Source: Streptomyces venezuelae (lineage in GTDB: Bacteria > Actinomycetota > Actinomycetes > Streptomycetales > Streptomycetaceae). Taken from it: a stretch of 64,000 nucleotides of DNA. Shown here one piece after another: positions 8,102 through 16,556 of the stretch. The stretch lies in contig NZ_CP029189.1 in the NCBI RefSeq assembly GCF_008642275.1, forward strand, positions 7,360,001 through 7,424,000, written 5' to 3'. Numbering within the stretch: position 1 is the first letter of the stretch; each line of letters begins with the position of its first letter. The notes beneath the pieces were generated by a model. The model saw only the letters and a list, made by a program, of their open reading frames with translations. It had not been told where the DNA came from and did not search any database. The translations under genes were made by a program, and so were the position numbers.

Positions 8102-9805
8102 ATGGATACGAGTGAGGCCGGCAGACAGCTGATCGACGGCCGTTTCGAGCTGGTCGCCCCCCTGGGCAGCGGGGGCATGGGCACGGTGTGGCGCGCCCGC
8201 GACATCGCCCTGCACCGCGAGGTCGCGCTCAAGGAGGTGCGCCCGCCGGACCCGGCGACCGCCGCGGCCCAGCCCGGTCTCGCCGACCAGATGCGCGAAC
8301 GGGCCGTCCGCGAGGCCCGCGCCCTCGCCCGCCTGGCCCACCCGCACGTGGTGACGATCCACCACATCGTCGAACCGCCCGAGGGCGCGGACGGCCACCC
8401 GTGGATCGTCATGGAGATGGTCCGGGGCGGCTCCCTGCACGACCGCCTGGAGTCCGGCCCCATGCCGCCCGCCGAGGTGGCGCGCCTCGGCCTCGACGTG
8501 CTCTCCGCGCTGCGCGCCGCCCACGCCGAGGGAGTGCTCCACCGCGACGTGAAGCCGGCCAACGTGCTGCTGCGGCCCAGCGGGTCGGCGGTGCTCACCG
8601 ACTTCGGGATCGCGGCGCTGAGCGACTCGACCGCCCTCACGTCGACCGGGGTGCTGATCGGCTCGCCCGAGTACATCGCACCCGAGCGCGTTCGCGGGGA
8701 GGAGGGGCTGGCCGCCTCCGACCTGTGGTCGCTGGGCATGCTGCTCTACGTCGCGGCGGAGGGGGTCCACCCGCTGCGCCGGGCCACCAGCCTGGCCACG
8801 GTCGTCGCGGTGCTCGACGAGCCGATCCCGGCACCCGTGCGCTCCGGCCCGCTGGCGCCCGTACTGGAGCGGCTGCTCGTACGGGACCCGGCCGCGCGGC
8901 CCGACGGGGAGCAGCTGGAACAGCTGCTCCGGGACGCGAGCGCCGCTCTCGGATCCGGCTACGGTGCGGGCGCGGCCGCCCCGCCGGCCGTCTCCGCACC
9001 GGCCGTACCCGCTGCGGCGGCCACGCCCGTCGCCCCGGGTCAGTACGGCCCGTACGGCGGACCGTACGGGCCGCCCACCCCGCCGCCGTTCGGCCAGGGC
9101 GCCTCCCCCTACGCGGCTCCCACCACGCCCGTCCCGCTGGGGCCCGCTGCGCGCCGGCGCCCGGTCCTGATCGGTGCCGCGCTCGCGGTCGTGCTGGCCG
9201 CCGCGGTCGTCGGGATCGTCCGGTGGATGCCCGACGGGAACTCCGGGGACAAGGACGTGGCCGACTCCCGTGCCAGCAGTCCCGCCGTCGCCACTCCGGG
9301 CGGCACCCCGGCATCCACCCCCGGTGCGAAGGCGAGTGCGTCCAAGGCCGGCACGGCCGCCCGCGGCAGCATGCTCACCCCGCAGAACATCCGGATCGCC
9401 CTGGACGCGCTCAAGGAGAAGACCGGCACCACCACCTTCGTGGACCTCACGGTCTACGAGGGCTACGTCCTCGCCTCGATCCCCACCGCCCCCGGCGCCG
9501 ACACCGTCGACGCCTGGCAGTACCGTGACGGCGCCGCCAAGCGCACGGGCCCGGACGGCACGGTGGAGGAGGGTGAGCCGCTCATCGACATGGCGACCGT
9601 CAACTGGGACGCGGTGCCCGGTCTGCTGGAGCAGTCCAAGAAGGAGTTCGGCATCGAGAAGCCGACCTCGACCTATGTGATCATCGATCCCTGGATGATG
9701 GATCAGGTCCCCGCCATGCGGCCCTACATCACCGACGAGTACGGTCGAGGCGGCTATCTGCTCGCGGGTATCGACGGCAAGGTCAGGAAGGCCACCAAGT
9801 TCTGA
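8102..9805 (+). CDS. Membrane Ser/Thr protein kinase (PknB-like catalytic domain)
   Basis: A 567-residue Hanks-type kinase. The N-terminal catalytic domain has the glycine loop LGSGGMGTVW (residues 21-30), Lys44 in VALKEV, the catalytic HRDVKPANVLL (Asp149), DFGIAAL (Asp167) and GSPEYIAPE. A Pro/Tyr-rich juxtamembrane linker leads to one transmembrane helix (about residues 353-373). A 190-residue extracytoplasmic part follows with no PASTA repeats; its last 140 residues form a compact unrecognised domain. The signal sensed is unknown. A squalene/phytoene synthase-like gene starts 53 bases downstream and may be co-transcribed. Confidence 0.92.
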   Translation: MDTSEAGRQLIDGRFELVAPLGSGGMGTVWRARDIALHREVALKEVRPPDPATAAAQPGLADQMRERAVREARALARLAHPHVVTIHHIVEPPEGADGHPWIVMEMVRGGSLHDRLESGPMPPAEVARLGLDVLSALRAAHAEGVLHRDVKPANVLLRPSGSAVLTDFGIAALSDSTALTSTGVLIGSPEYIAPERVRGEEGLAASDLWSLGMLLYVAAEGVHPLRRATSLATVVAVLDEPIPAPVRSGPLAPVLERLLVRDPAARPDGEQLEQLLRDASAALGSGYGAGAAAPPAVSAPAVPAAAATPVAPGQYGPYGGPYGPPTPPPFGQGASPYAAPTTPVPLGPAARRRPVLIGAALAVVLAAAVVGIVRWMPDGNSGDKDVADSRASSPAVATPGGTPASTPGAKASASKAGTAARGSMLTPQNIRIALDALKEKTGTTTFVDLTVYEGYVLASIPTAPGADTVDAWQYRDGAAKRTGPDGTVEEGEPLIDMATVNWDAVPGLLEQSKKEFGIEKPTSTYVIIDPWMMDQVPAMRPYITDEYGRGGYLLAGIDGKVRKATKF

Positions 9806-9858
9806 CGTCGTCCGCCCGTGCGCACCCACGGTCCGACCGGTTCAGGAGCACGACCACC

Positions 9859-10764
9859 ATGCCCAGCTGGCGCACCACCCTCACGGCGGCCGGCGTGTCC
9901 CGCCCCCGGCTGCGCGACGACTACACCCACGCCGCGCGCCGGGTGCGCCGCCGCGAGCCCGCCCCGTACCTGGCACTGAGGCTGCTCGCCGCGCCGCCGC
10001 TGGTGCCCGCCCTGGCCGCGGGCCTCGCCTTCATGAACCTGGTCGACGACGTCGCCGAAACCGGTACCCCGCACCAACGGGCCGCGGGTCTGGCCGCGTT
10101 GTCCGAGCGGGTGGCGGCGGCCCTGGAGTCCGGGGACAGCCCCGACCCCCTCCTGCGGGCCTATGCGCACGCGGTGGACTCCCGCGGCCTGCCACCGCAC
10201 TGGGTCACCCGCTTCCTGGAGGGCGCCGCCACCGCCGAGGCGGGCTTCGACGGGTTCGCCGCGGAGGAGGACTTCCAGGCCTACCTCGACGCCTACGCGT
10301 GGCCCGGGGTGCTGGTCTTCGCCGGACTGCAGTACCAGGGCGGTCCCGGAGCGGAACAGGCGGCGGGCTGGCGGCGGTTCGTCGACGCCGCCCAGCGCGT
10401 GGACTTCCTGGCCGATCTCCGCGGGGACCTCGCGGAAGGCCGGCTCTGCATCCCGCGCGCCCGGCTCGACGAGCACTCCGTGACCCGGGCCGACCTGGAG
10501 CAGGCCCGTGACACCCCGGCCGTGCGGGCTCTGCTGACCGCCGAGTGCCGGCGCGCCCGTACGGCCCTGGACGCCGCCCACGGCATCCTCGGCCTGGCCG
10601 AACCGGGGCTGCGTCCCGTCGTCACGACCATGACGGAGCTGATGGCGCACCAGTTGACCGCCGTGGAACGGGCGGGCGTCACCGCCCTGCGCCGGGACAC
10701 CGGATACGGCCTGGCGGCGCCCCTGCGGATCCTCGTCCGCGCCGCCCGGCGTCGTCCGGTGTGA
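9859..10764 (+). CDS. Squalene/phytoene synthase family protein
   Basis: A 301-residue all-alpha prenyltransferase-fold protein. The first Asp-rich motif is seen as FMNLVDDVAET and the second as DFLADLRGDLAEGRLCIPRARLD, matching the usual RDvxeDxxxGRxYLP region of squalene and phytoene synthases. In the first motif the last Asp is Glu. Enzymes of this family join two prenyl diphosphates head to head. No hopanoid or carotenoid genes are nearby, and the gene follows a protein kinase, so the product is unknown. It could also be a regulatory or non-catalytic homologue. Confidence 0.8.
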   Translation: MPSWRTTLTAAGVSRPRLRDDYTHAARRVRRREPAPYLALRLLAAPPLVPALAAGLAFMNLVDDVAETGTPHQRAAGLAALSERVAAALESGDSPDPLLRAYAHAVDSRGLPPHWVTRFLEGAATAEAGFDGFAAEEDFQAYLDAYAWPGVLVFAGLQYQGGPGAEQAAGWRRFVDAAQRVDFLADLRGDLAEGRLCIPRARLDEHSVTRADLEQARDTPAVRALLTAECRRARTALDAAHGILGLAEPGLRPVVTTMTELMAHQLTAVERAGVTALRRDTGYGLAAPLRILVRAARRRPV

Positions 10765-10782
10765 GCCGGCGCGGGGAGTTTC

Positions 10783-11505
10783 CTAGTAGGCCCCGTTGAC
10801 GTTGTCGATCGAGCCGTAGCGCGCGGCCGCGTAGTTGCAGGCGGCGGTGATGTTGGCGACCGGGTCGTAGGAGTTCTGCGAGGTGCCGGGCACGTGGTAG
10901 GCGCGGAAGGTCGGATCGATGACCTGGAGCAGCCCCTTGGAGGGAATGCCGTTCCGGGCGTTGATGTCCCAGTTGTTGATCGCGAGCGGATTGCCCGAGG
11001 ACTCACGCATCACATTGCGGTGAATTCCGTTGTAGGAGCCGGGAATACCGTGCTTGGCCATGACGGCGAGGGACTCGCGGATCCATCCGTCGAGATTGTT
11101 CGGATAGGCGGTCGCGGGCTTTGCCGCGGGCTTGGCCGCGGGCGCGGTGGCGGGCTTGAGGGCGGTCCGCGCGGCGGACCTGCTCGCGCGCTCGGTCGAC
11201 GGCTGGGTGCCGAGCTGCAGCTTGATGCCGGGCCGGATGATCGACGGGTTGTCACCGACGACGGTCCGGTTCGCCGCGTAGAGCTGCTGCCAGCCGCCGC
11301 TCACGGAGTGCTTCGCCGCGATCTCCGAAAGGGTGTCGCCCGCGACCACGGAATACGTCGTGGGGGCGGCGGCCGTCTCCGCCGCGCCGGCGGTCGTCGC
11401 ACTGATCAACGGGAGGGTGAGGGCCGCTCCACCGGTACCGGCGAGAGCCAGCTTGCGGGTGATCCGGTAGTGCTTGGGACGGCGGTGCTTACCCTTTGCA
11501 GGCAT
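10783..11505 (-). CDS. Secreted LysM-domain lytic transglycosylase
   Basis: A 240-residue cell-wall protein. A basic N-terminus and hydrophobic stretch ending TTAGAAE form the signal peptide. A LysM repeat (TTYSVVAGDTLSEIAAKH ... IRPGIKLQLG) binds peptidoglycan; an Ala/Lys/Pro linker follows; the C-terminal SLT-like domain has VMRESSGNPLAINNWD with catalytic Glu, GIPSKGLLQVIDPTF, and the ending NITAACNYAAARYGSIDNVNGAY. Streptomyces use such enzymes in growth and spore germination. ATG 11505 is supported by GAGGAA 6-9 bases before it. Confidence 0.9.
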   Translation of the reverse strand: MPAKGKHRRPKHYRITRKLALAGTGGAALTLPLISATTAGAAETAAAPTTYSVVAGDTLSEIAAKHSVSGGWQQLYAANRTVVGDNPSIIRPGIKLQLGTQPSTERASRSAARTALKPATAPAAKPAAKPATAYPNNLDGWIRESLAVMAKHGIPGSYNGIHRNVMRESSGNPLAINNWDINARNGIPSKGLLQVIDPTFRAYHVPGTSQNSYDPVANITAACNYAAARYGSIDNVNGAY

Positions 11506-11626
11506 GGCGGAATTCCTCACGTGGGGGGACGGGAGATCCCGGGCGGCGGCCGTGTCAGGCAGCTGACCACCAGGAACGAGGTGACCGTAGGCGAGCCCGC
11601 CGCGCGGGAACAAGACCCGAATTCCA

Positions 11627-11652
11627 CCGATAGATCGACATCTCGCTATCGG
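11627..11652. promoter_or_regulatory. 7-bp inverted repeat CCGATAG-N12-CTATCGG
   Basis: Perfect arms at 11627-11633 and 11646-11652, about 122-147 bases upstream of the transglycosylase start. Possible operator or leader structure. Confidence 0.35.
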
Positions 11653-11688
11653 CCGGGTAAATGACCTTGAAGGGGTATCCGCGTAAAA

Positions 11689-11720
11689 GCCGATTCCCTT
11701 TCCGGGAAAAGGGAATCGGC
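11689..11720 (-). terminator. 13-bp perfect hairpin with T run (minus strand)
   Basis: Arms 11689-11701 and 11708-11720 pair perfectly around a 6-base loop. On the minus strand the stem is followed by TTTTACG, so it fits an intrinsic terminator of the DapA-like transcript (180 bases past its stop) or an attenuator in the transglycosylase leader. Confidence 0.65.
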
Positions 11721-11899
11721 CGTCGTGCGGAAATGATGTTGAGATGTCCGGTGTGGCTCACATCACGGTTTACCGACCGGATGGCCAATACGGGCAAGTC
11801 CGCACTCCGGGTGCCTGATTCGGTCGACTCGCCCATAAGCGGCGAATCGCCCATCCAGGACTCTTTCTGGCGAACTTTCGGCCACGGCGCGCGTCCGCG

Positions 11900-12808
11900 T
11901 CATGCCAGCCGCTCCAGCGCGGCCGTCACGGCCGCCACCGCCCCCGGCGAGGCCGGCAGCAACGGCAGGCGGACGTCCGGCGTCGGGATCCGCCCCTGGG
12001 CGTGCAGGACGCCCTTGAGCACCGCCGGATTGGGCTCGGCGAAGGCCGCCGCCGACATCCGGGCCAGCGCGTGCCCCAGTGGCCGCGCCCGGAGCACGTC
12101 GCCCGCCCGCCAGGCCCCGGCGAGCTCCGCGAACCGGTCCGTCGCCAGATGCGCCGATGCCAGGATCCCGCCCACCGCACCCAGTGCCATCAGCGGGGAC
12201 AGGTACACGTCGTCACCGGCCAGCACCTCGAACCCGGCCGGAGGGTCACCGAGCAGCGCCACCGCGTCCTCGCCGATGCCGCCGCCCGCGTACTTCACGC
12301 CGACGACCCCCGGCAGCGCGCCGAGAGCCCGTAGCGCGGCCGCGTCCAGCGGCTGCCCCGTCCGGTAGGGGATGTGGTAGACGATCAGCGGTACCGGACT
12401 CACCTCGGCCAGCCGCGCGAAGTGGGCCAGCACCCCGGCGGCCGAGGGCCGGACGAACGGCGGCACGGTCACCAGCGCGGCCCGCACCTCGGGCCACCGG
12501 CTCAGCCGGGCCAGCGAGGCCCCGGCGGCCCGGGTGCCGCCGGCCCCCGCGCCGACGGCCAGCGGCACGCCCCGCTCCCCGCAGACCCGGGCGCACACAT
12601 CGGTGACGAGGTCGCGCTCCGCCTCGTCGAGACCCGACACCTCCGCGGTGGTGCCGAGCGCGACGAGGCCGGCGGCGCCGGCGTCGAGCACCTCGTGGGC
12701 GAGCGCCTCCAGAGCCTCGACGGCGACGTTCCCGGCCGGGGTGAAGGGGGTGACGAGCGGTACGTGGATCCCGTGCGACGGGAGGTTCCGTGCGATGTCC
12801 TGTGCCAT
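11900..12808 (-). CDS. Dihydrodipicolinate synthase (DapA) family aldolase
   Basis: A 302-residue class I aldolase of the DapA/NanA family. Marks are GIHVPLVTPFTPAGNV, ALGTTAEVSGLDEAER (the GTTGE-type motif with Ala), the Tyr motif VYHIPYRTG and Schiff-base Lys in VVGVKYAGG. Substrate specificity (4-hydroxy-tetrahydrodipicolinate, sugar acid or hydroxyproline-derived) is not determined. The GTTGE motif variation and divergence from a LysR regulator argue for a catabolic aldolase rather than the housekeeping lysine enzyme. The ATG lacks a strong Shine-Dalgarno. Confidence 0.87.
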   Translation of the reverse strand: MAQDIARNLPSHGIHVPLVTPFTPAGNVAVEALEALAHEVLDAGAAGLVALGTTAEVSGLDEAERDLVTDVCARVCGERGVPLAVGAGAGGTRAAGASLARLSRWPEVRAALVTVPPFVRPSAAGVLAHFARLAEVSPVPLIVYHIPYRTGQPLDAAALRALGALPGVVGVKYAGGGIGEDAVALLGDPPAGFEVLAGDDVYLSPLMALGAVGGILASAHLATDRFAELAGAWRAGDVLRARPLGHALARMSAAAFAEPNPAVLKGVLHAQGRIPTPDVRLPLLPASPGAVAAVTAALERLA

Positions 12809-12854
12809 GCCCCAGAGCCTTGCCCGTCCAAAGGATCGAATCCAGTTCGCATTT

Positions 12855-12871
12855 CTTACCCAACCCGTAAG
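12855..12871. promoter_or_regulatory. LysR-type T-N11-A operator candidate
   Basis: CTTAC (12855-12859) and GTAAG (12867-12871) form a dyad containing TAC-N7-GTA, the T-N11-A pattern bound by LysR regulators. It lies just before the LysR start and 47-63 bases upstream of the divergent aldolase. Confidence 0.55.
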
Positions 12872-12879
12872 CTGAGCCG

Positions 12880-13842
12880 ATGCTTGACGTACGACGCCTG
12901 CGCCTGCTGCGCGAACTCGCCCGCCGCGGCACCATCGCCGCCGTCGCCGAGGCCCTCACCTTCAGCCCTTCGGCGGTCTCCCAACAGCTCAGCGTCCTCG
13001 AACGGGAGGTCGGCCTGCCCCTGCTGGAGCGCACCGGCCGCGGGGTCCGCCTCACCCCGGCCGGCCAGCACCTCGTCGGACACGCCGAGGCGGTCCTGGA
13101 ACGGCTGGAACAGGCCGCCGCCGACCTTGCCGAAGCGCGCGGCGGCCTGGCCGGAGCCCTGCGGATCGGCGCCTTCCCCACCGCCACCCGGGCCATCGTG
13201 CCGGCCGCGCTGATCGCCCTCGCCCGGCGCCATCCGGGGCTGGAGCCGATGGTCTCGGAGACGGACCCGGCGGCGGTGGCACACGCCCTGCGGGCCGGGG
13301 ACCTGGACGTGGCCCTGGTGCACGAGTACGACTTCGTACCCGCGGAGCCCGAACCGGGACTGGCCACCGAACCGCTCTACGGCGAGGTGATGTATCTGGC
13401 CGCACCGGCACCCGCACCCGCCGCCGAGGCCCCGGCCCTGACCGGTGGACCCGTCCCGTCCGGGGAATCCGACCAGGGCGCCGTCCTGCGCGCCCACGCC
13501 CGGTCGCCGTGGATCACCGCCACGCCCGGCACCCTCTGCCATGCCATGACCGTCCGGGCCTGCCAGGCCGCCGGATTCACCCCGCGGGTCCGCCACCAGG
13601 TCGACGAGTTCGCCACCGTGCTCGCCCTCGTCGCGGCCGGCCAGGGGGTGGCCGTCGTACCGCAGCTCGGGATCACGGGTCCGGCCGATCCGGCCGTACG
13701 CCTGACCCGCCTGCTCATGGAGCGCCGTACCAACCTCGCCTACCGCAGCGGAGCCGCCGCGCACCCGGCCGTGGCGGCCTTCGGCACGGCACTTCGGGCC
13801 GCCGTACCACCGGATCTGGCCGGTGCGCGCGCCGGAAGGTGA
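12880..13842 (+). CDS. LysR family transcriptional regulator
   Basis: A 320-residue regulator. The N-terminal winged helix-turn-helix is clear ([20 protein letters not shown], then [18 protein letters not shown], then GVRLTPAGQ). The effector-binding domain starts near residue 90 with [11 protein letters not shown] and contains [13 protein letters not shown]. LysR proteins usually activate a divergent gene in response to a pathway metabolite; here that is the DapA-type aldolase, and an operator-like dyad lies between the two starts. Confidence 0.92.
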   Translation: MLDVRRLRLLRELARRGTIAAVAEALTFSPSAVSQQLSVLEREVGLPLLERTGRGVRLTPAGQHLVGHAEAVLERLEQAAADLAEARGGLAGALRIGAFPTATRAIVPAALIALARRHPGLEPMVSETDPAAVAHALRAGDLDVALVHEYDFVPAEPEPGLATEPLYGEVMYLAAPAPAPAAEAPALTGGPVPSGESDQGAVLRAHARSPWITATPGTLCHAMTVRACQAAGFTPRVRHQVDEFATVLALVAAGQGVAVVPQLGITGPADPAVRLTRLLMERRTNLAYRSGAAAHPAVAAFGTALRAAVPPDLAGARAGR

Positions 13843-13915
13843 CACAACTCCCGTACCGCGTGCCGTCCGTGTACGTTCGTTGATCCAGACGGATTCGATC
13901 AGAGCGGGGTACGAC

Positions 13916-15001
13916 GTGACACATCGCGTACGAGGGGTCATCGCCCGGAGCAAGGGCGCACCGGTGGAGACGACGACGATCCTCGTGCCCGACCCGGGAC
14001 CCGGCGAGGCCCTCGTCCGGGTGCAGGCCTGCGGGGTCTGCCACACCGACCTGCACTACCGCGAGGGCGGCATCAACGACGAGTTCCCCTTCCTGCTCGG
14101 CCACGAGGCCGCCGGAGTCGTGGAATCGGTCGGCCCGGACGTCACGTCCGTGGCCCCCGGTGACTTCGTGATCCTGAACTGGCGTGCCGTGTGCGGCACC
14201 TGTCGCGCCTGCAAGCGCGGACGACCCTGGTACTGCTTCGCCACGCACAACGCCACCCAGCCCATGACCCTGGAGGACGGCACCCCGCTCTCCCCGGCCC
14301 TCGGCATCGGCGCCTTCGCCGAGAAGACCCTGGTCGCGGCCGGCCAGTGCACCAAGGTGGACCCCGCCGCCGCCCCGGCCGCGGCCGGGCTCCTCGGCTG
14401 CGGCGTGATGGCCGGCCTCGGCGCCGCCCTGAACACCGGCAGCGTCGGGCGCGGCGACTCCGTCGCCGTCATCGGCTGCGGAGGAGTGGGCAACGCCGCC
14501 GTGGCCGGAGCCCGGCTCGCCGGCGCCTCGAAGATCATCGCGGTGGACCTGGACGACCGCAAGCTGGAGTGGGCCCGCGGCCTGGGCGCCACCCACACCG
14601 TCAACGGGCGCACGGACGACGTGGTCAAGGCGATCCAGGGCCTCACCGACGGCAACGGCGCGGACGTCGTCATCGACGCCGTGGGCCGCCCCGAGACCTA
14701 CCGGCAGGCCTTCTACGCGCGCGACCTCGCCGGGACGGTGGTCCTGGTGGGCGTACCGACCCCGGAGATGAAGCTCGAACTCCCGCTCCTGGACGTCTTC
14801 GGCCGCGGTGGCGCCCTGAAGTCCTCCTGGTACGGGGACTGCCTGCCCGAGCGCGACTTCCCGCTGCTCATCGACCTCTACCTGCAGGGCCGCCTGGACC
14901 TGGACGCCTTCGTCTCCGAGACCATCCCGCTCGACGGCGTCGAGGAAGCCTTCGCCCGGATGGAGCGCGGCGAGGTCCTCCGCTCGGTCGTCGAGTTCTG
15001 A
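13916..15001 (+). CDS. mscR: S-(hydroxymethyl)mycothiol dehydrogenase
   Basis: A 361-residue zinc-dependent medium-chain dehydrogenase, the exact usual length of MscR when the GTG at 13916 is used. It oxidises the mycothiol-formaldehyde adduct, detoxifying formaldehyde (and S-nitrosomycothiol). Catalytic zinc ligands are in [11 protein letters not shown] and [10 protein letters not shown]; structural zinc Cys are in [16 protein letters not shown]; the NAD site is [13 protein letters not shown] with Asp at the end of strand two (AVDLDD). Related Streptomyces loci often continue with a metallo-beta-lactamase hydrolase; here an S33 peptidase follows instead. Confidence 0.88.
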   Translation: MTHRVRGVIARSKGAPVETTTILVPDPGPGEALVRVQACGVCHTDLHYREGGINDEFPFLLGHEAAGVVESVGPDVTSVAPGDFVILNWRAVCGTCRACKRGRPWYCFATHNATQPMTLEDGTPLSPALGIGAFAEKTLVAAGQCTKVDPAAAPAAAGLLGCGVMAGLGAALNTGSVGRGDSVAVIGCGGVGNAAVAGARLAGASKIIAVDLDDRKLEWARGLGATHTVNGRTDDVVKAIQGLTDGNGADVVIDAVGRPETYRQAFYARDLAGTVVLVGVPTPEMKLELPLLDVFGRGGALKSSWYGDCLPERDFPLLIDLYLQGRLDLDAFVSETIPLDGVEEAFARMERGEVLRSVVEF

Positions 15002-15059
15002 CACCCCGTCCGGCCCACCGTGCCGGACCCGGCCCTCCGTAGACTCGGGGGCCACCACC

Positions 15060-15093
15060 CCGCGCCCCCGCCGTCATCCGGCCGGGGGCGCGG
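15060..15093. terminator. Terminator hairpin after mscR
   Basis: CCGCGCCCCCG at 15060-15070 pairs with CGGGGGCGCGG at 15083-15093 (11 bp). Confidence 0.6.
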
Positions 15094-15126
15094 TCCTTCA
15101 TCTCCTCGTACCCCTGGGGGCCGTCC

Positions 15127-16437
15127 GTGACCACCGCACACAGCTACCGCCAGCCCGGCACGGTCGTCACCGACCACCGGTTCTCCGTCCCCCTGGACCA
15201 CGCGCGCCCGGACGGGGAGCGGATCGAGCTGTACGCCCGCGAGGTCGTGGCCGCCGGCAAGGACCCCGGGACGCTGCCCTGGCTGCTCTACCTGGAGGGC
15301 GGCCCGGGCTTCGGGGCCCGCCGGTTCACCGGCCGCCAGGCCTGGCTGGACCGTGCGCTCACCGAGTACCGGGTACTGCTCCTCGACCAGCGCGGAACCG
15401 GTCGCTCCACCCCGGTGAACCGACAGACCCTGCCCCTGCGCGGCACCCCCGCCCAGCAGGCGGAGTACCTCGCCCTCTTCCGCGCCGACTCCATCGTGCG
15501 CGACGCGGAGGCCATCCGCCCCGGCCTCACCGGGGGTGCGCCCTGGACGGTGCTCGGCCAGAGCTTCGGCGGCTTCTGCACGATCCGCTACCTCGCGACC
15601 GCGCCCGAAGGCCTGACCGCCGCCCTGATCACCGGCGGCCTCCCGTCCCTGAACGCCACCGCCGACGAGGTGTACCAGGCCGCGTACCCGCGCATCGAGC
15701 GCAAGAACCTGGCCCACTACGCCCGGTACCCCATGGACGTCGAGCGCGCCCGCAGGATCGCCGCCCACCTCGCGGAGCACCCGGCCGAACTCCCCGGAGG
15801 CCACCGCCTCACCGTCGAGGGCTTCCAGTCCCTCGGCATCCTCCTCGGCGGGGGCGACGGCAGCCACCAGCTCCACTACCTGCTGGAGGACGCCTTCGTG
15901 CCGACCCCCGCGGGCCCCGCCCTCTCCGACGCCTTCCTGGAGGGCGTCCGCGCCCAGCTCTCCTTCGCCGGGCACCCCCTCTACGCGCTGGTCCACGAGG
16001 CGATCTACGCCCAGGACCCCGCCACCCCCACCGCCTGGGCCGCCGAGCGGGTGCGTGCGGACCACCCCCGCTTCGACGCCGGCAAGGCGCTCGCGGGCGA
16101 CGAGCCGCTGCTCTTCACCGGAGAGACCATCCACCCCTGGCACTTCACCACGGACCCCTTCCTCGCCCCCCTGCGCGAGACCGCCGAACTCCTGGCCGCC
16201 CGCACCGGCTGGCAGCCGCTCTACGACCCGGCGCGGCTCGCAGCCAACGAGGTGCCCGTGGCCGCCGCCGTCTACCACGACGACATGTACGTGGACACCG
16301 CGCACTCGCTGGAGACGGCCCGCTCCGTCCGGGGCCTGCGCACCTGGGTGACGGACGAGTTCGAGCACGACGGCGTCCGCGCCGGCGGCACCCGCGTCCT
16401 GGACCGGCTGCTGTCCCTGGTCCGCGACGAGGTCTGA
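15127..16437 (+). CDS. Proline iminopeptidase-type alpha/beta hydrolase (S33)
   Basis: A 436-residue cytoplasmic hydrolase. It has the oxyanion region LYLEGGPGFGARR, LLLDQRGTGRSTP, and the nucleophile elbow VLGQSFGGFC; the Asp is expected near LARRTGWQPL-like late strands and the His in HDDMYV. The size fits S33 proline iminopeptidases that release N-terminal Pro, though family members also cleave esters and lactones. GTG at 15127 follows the terminator of mscR, so it is probably a separate transcript. Confidence 0.87.
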   Translation: MTTAHSYRQPGTVVTDHRFSVPLDHARPDGERIELYAREVVAAGKDPGTLPWLLYLEGGPGFGARRFTGRQAWLDRALTEYRVLLLDQRGTGRSTPVNRQTLPLRGTPAQQAEYLALFRADSIVRDAEAIRPGLTGGAPWTVLGQSFGGFCTIRYLATAPEGLTAALITGGLPSLNATADEVYQAAYPRIERKNLAHYARYPMDVERARRIAAHLAEHPAELPGGHRLTVEGFQSLGILLGGGDGSHQLHYLLEDAFVPTPAGPALSDAFLEGVRAQLSFAGHPLYALVHEAIYAQDPATPTAWAAERVRADHPRFDAGKALAGDEPLLFTGETIHPWHFTTDPFLAPLRETAELLAARTGWQPLYDPARLAANEVPVAAAVYHDDMYVDTAHSLETARSVRGLRTWVTDEFEHDGVRAGGTRVLDRLLSLVRDEV

Positions 16438-16556
16438 GCGATGTCCGTGCAGGTCAGGGACGTGACCAGGGCACCGAATAATCGTTCCCACCGGAGTTGA
16501 TCACACGGTTAGGGTGGCGCTCGCACCCGAGGAACCGACCGATGTGTGGAGCGTGC

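Larger units (their letters stand above)
11506..11899 (-). other. Long leader/intergenic region upstream of transglycosylase, 394 bp
   Basis: No gene is supported. It is less GC-rich than its surroundings and holds two dyads read toward the transglycosylase: CCGATAG/CTATCGG and a 13-bp hairpin with a T run, listed separately. I looked for the c-di-AMP (ydaO) riboswitch common before cell-wall hydrolase genes in Streptomyces and could not find its conserved segments. Confidence 0.5.

Noticed and set aside
9859..10764. Terpene biosynthetic cluster
   Set aside because: Only one synthase-like gene; no cyclase, desaturase or P450 nearby.
11506..11720. Possible c-di-AMP (ydaO) riboswitch before the LysM transglycosylase
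   Set aside because: Such elements are common before Streptomyces wall hydrolases, but the conserved GGGGGACC and GGGGUGAA-type segments are absent.
13823..13915. Longer mscR start at ATG 13823
   Set aside because: It would overlap the LysR gene and add 31 residues not seen in the family; GTG 13916 gives the usual 361 residues.
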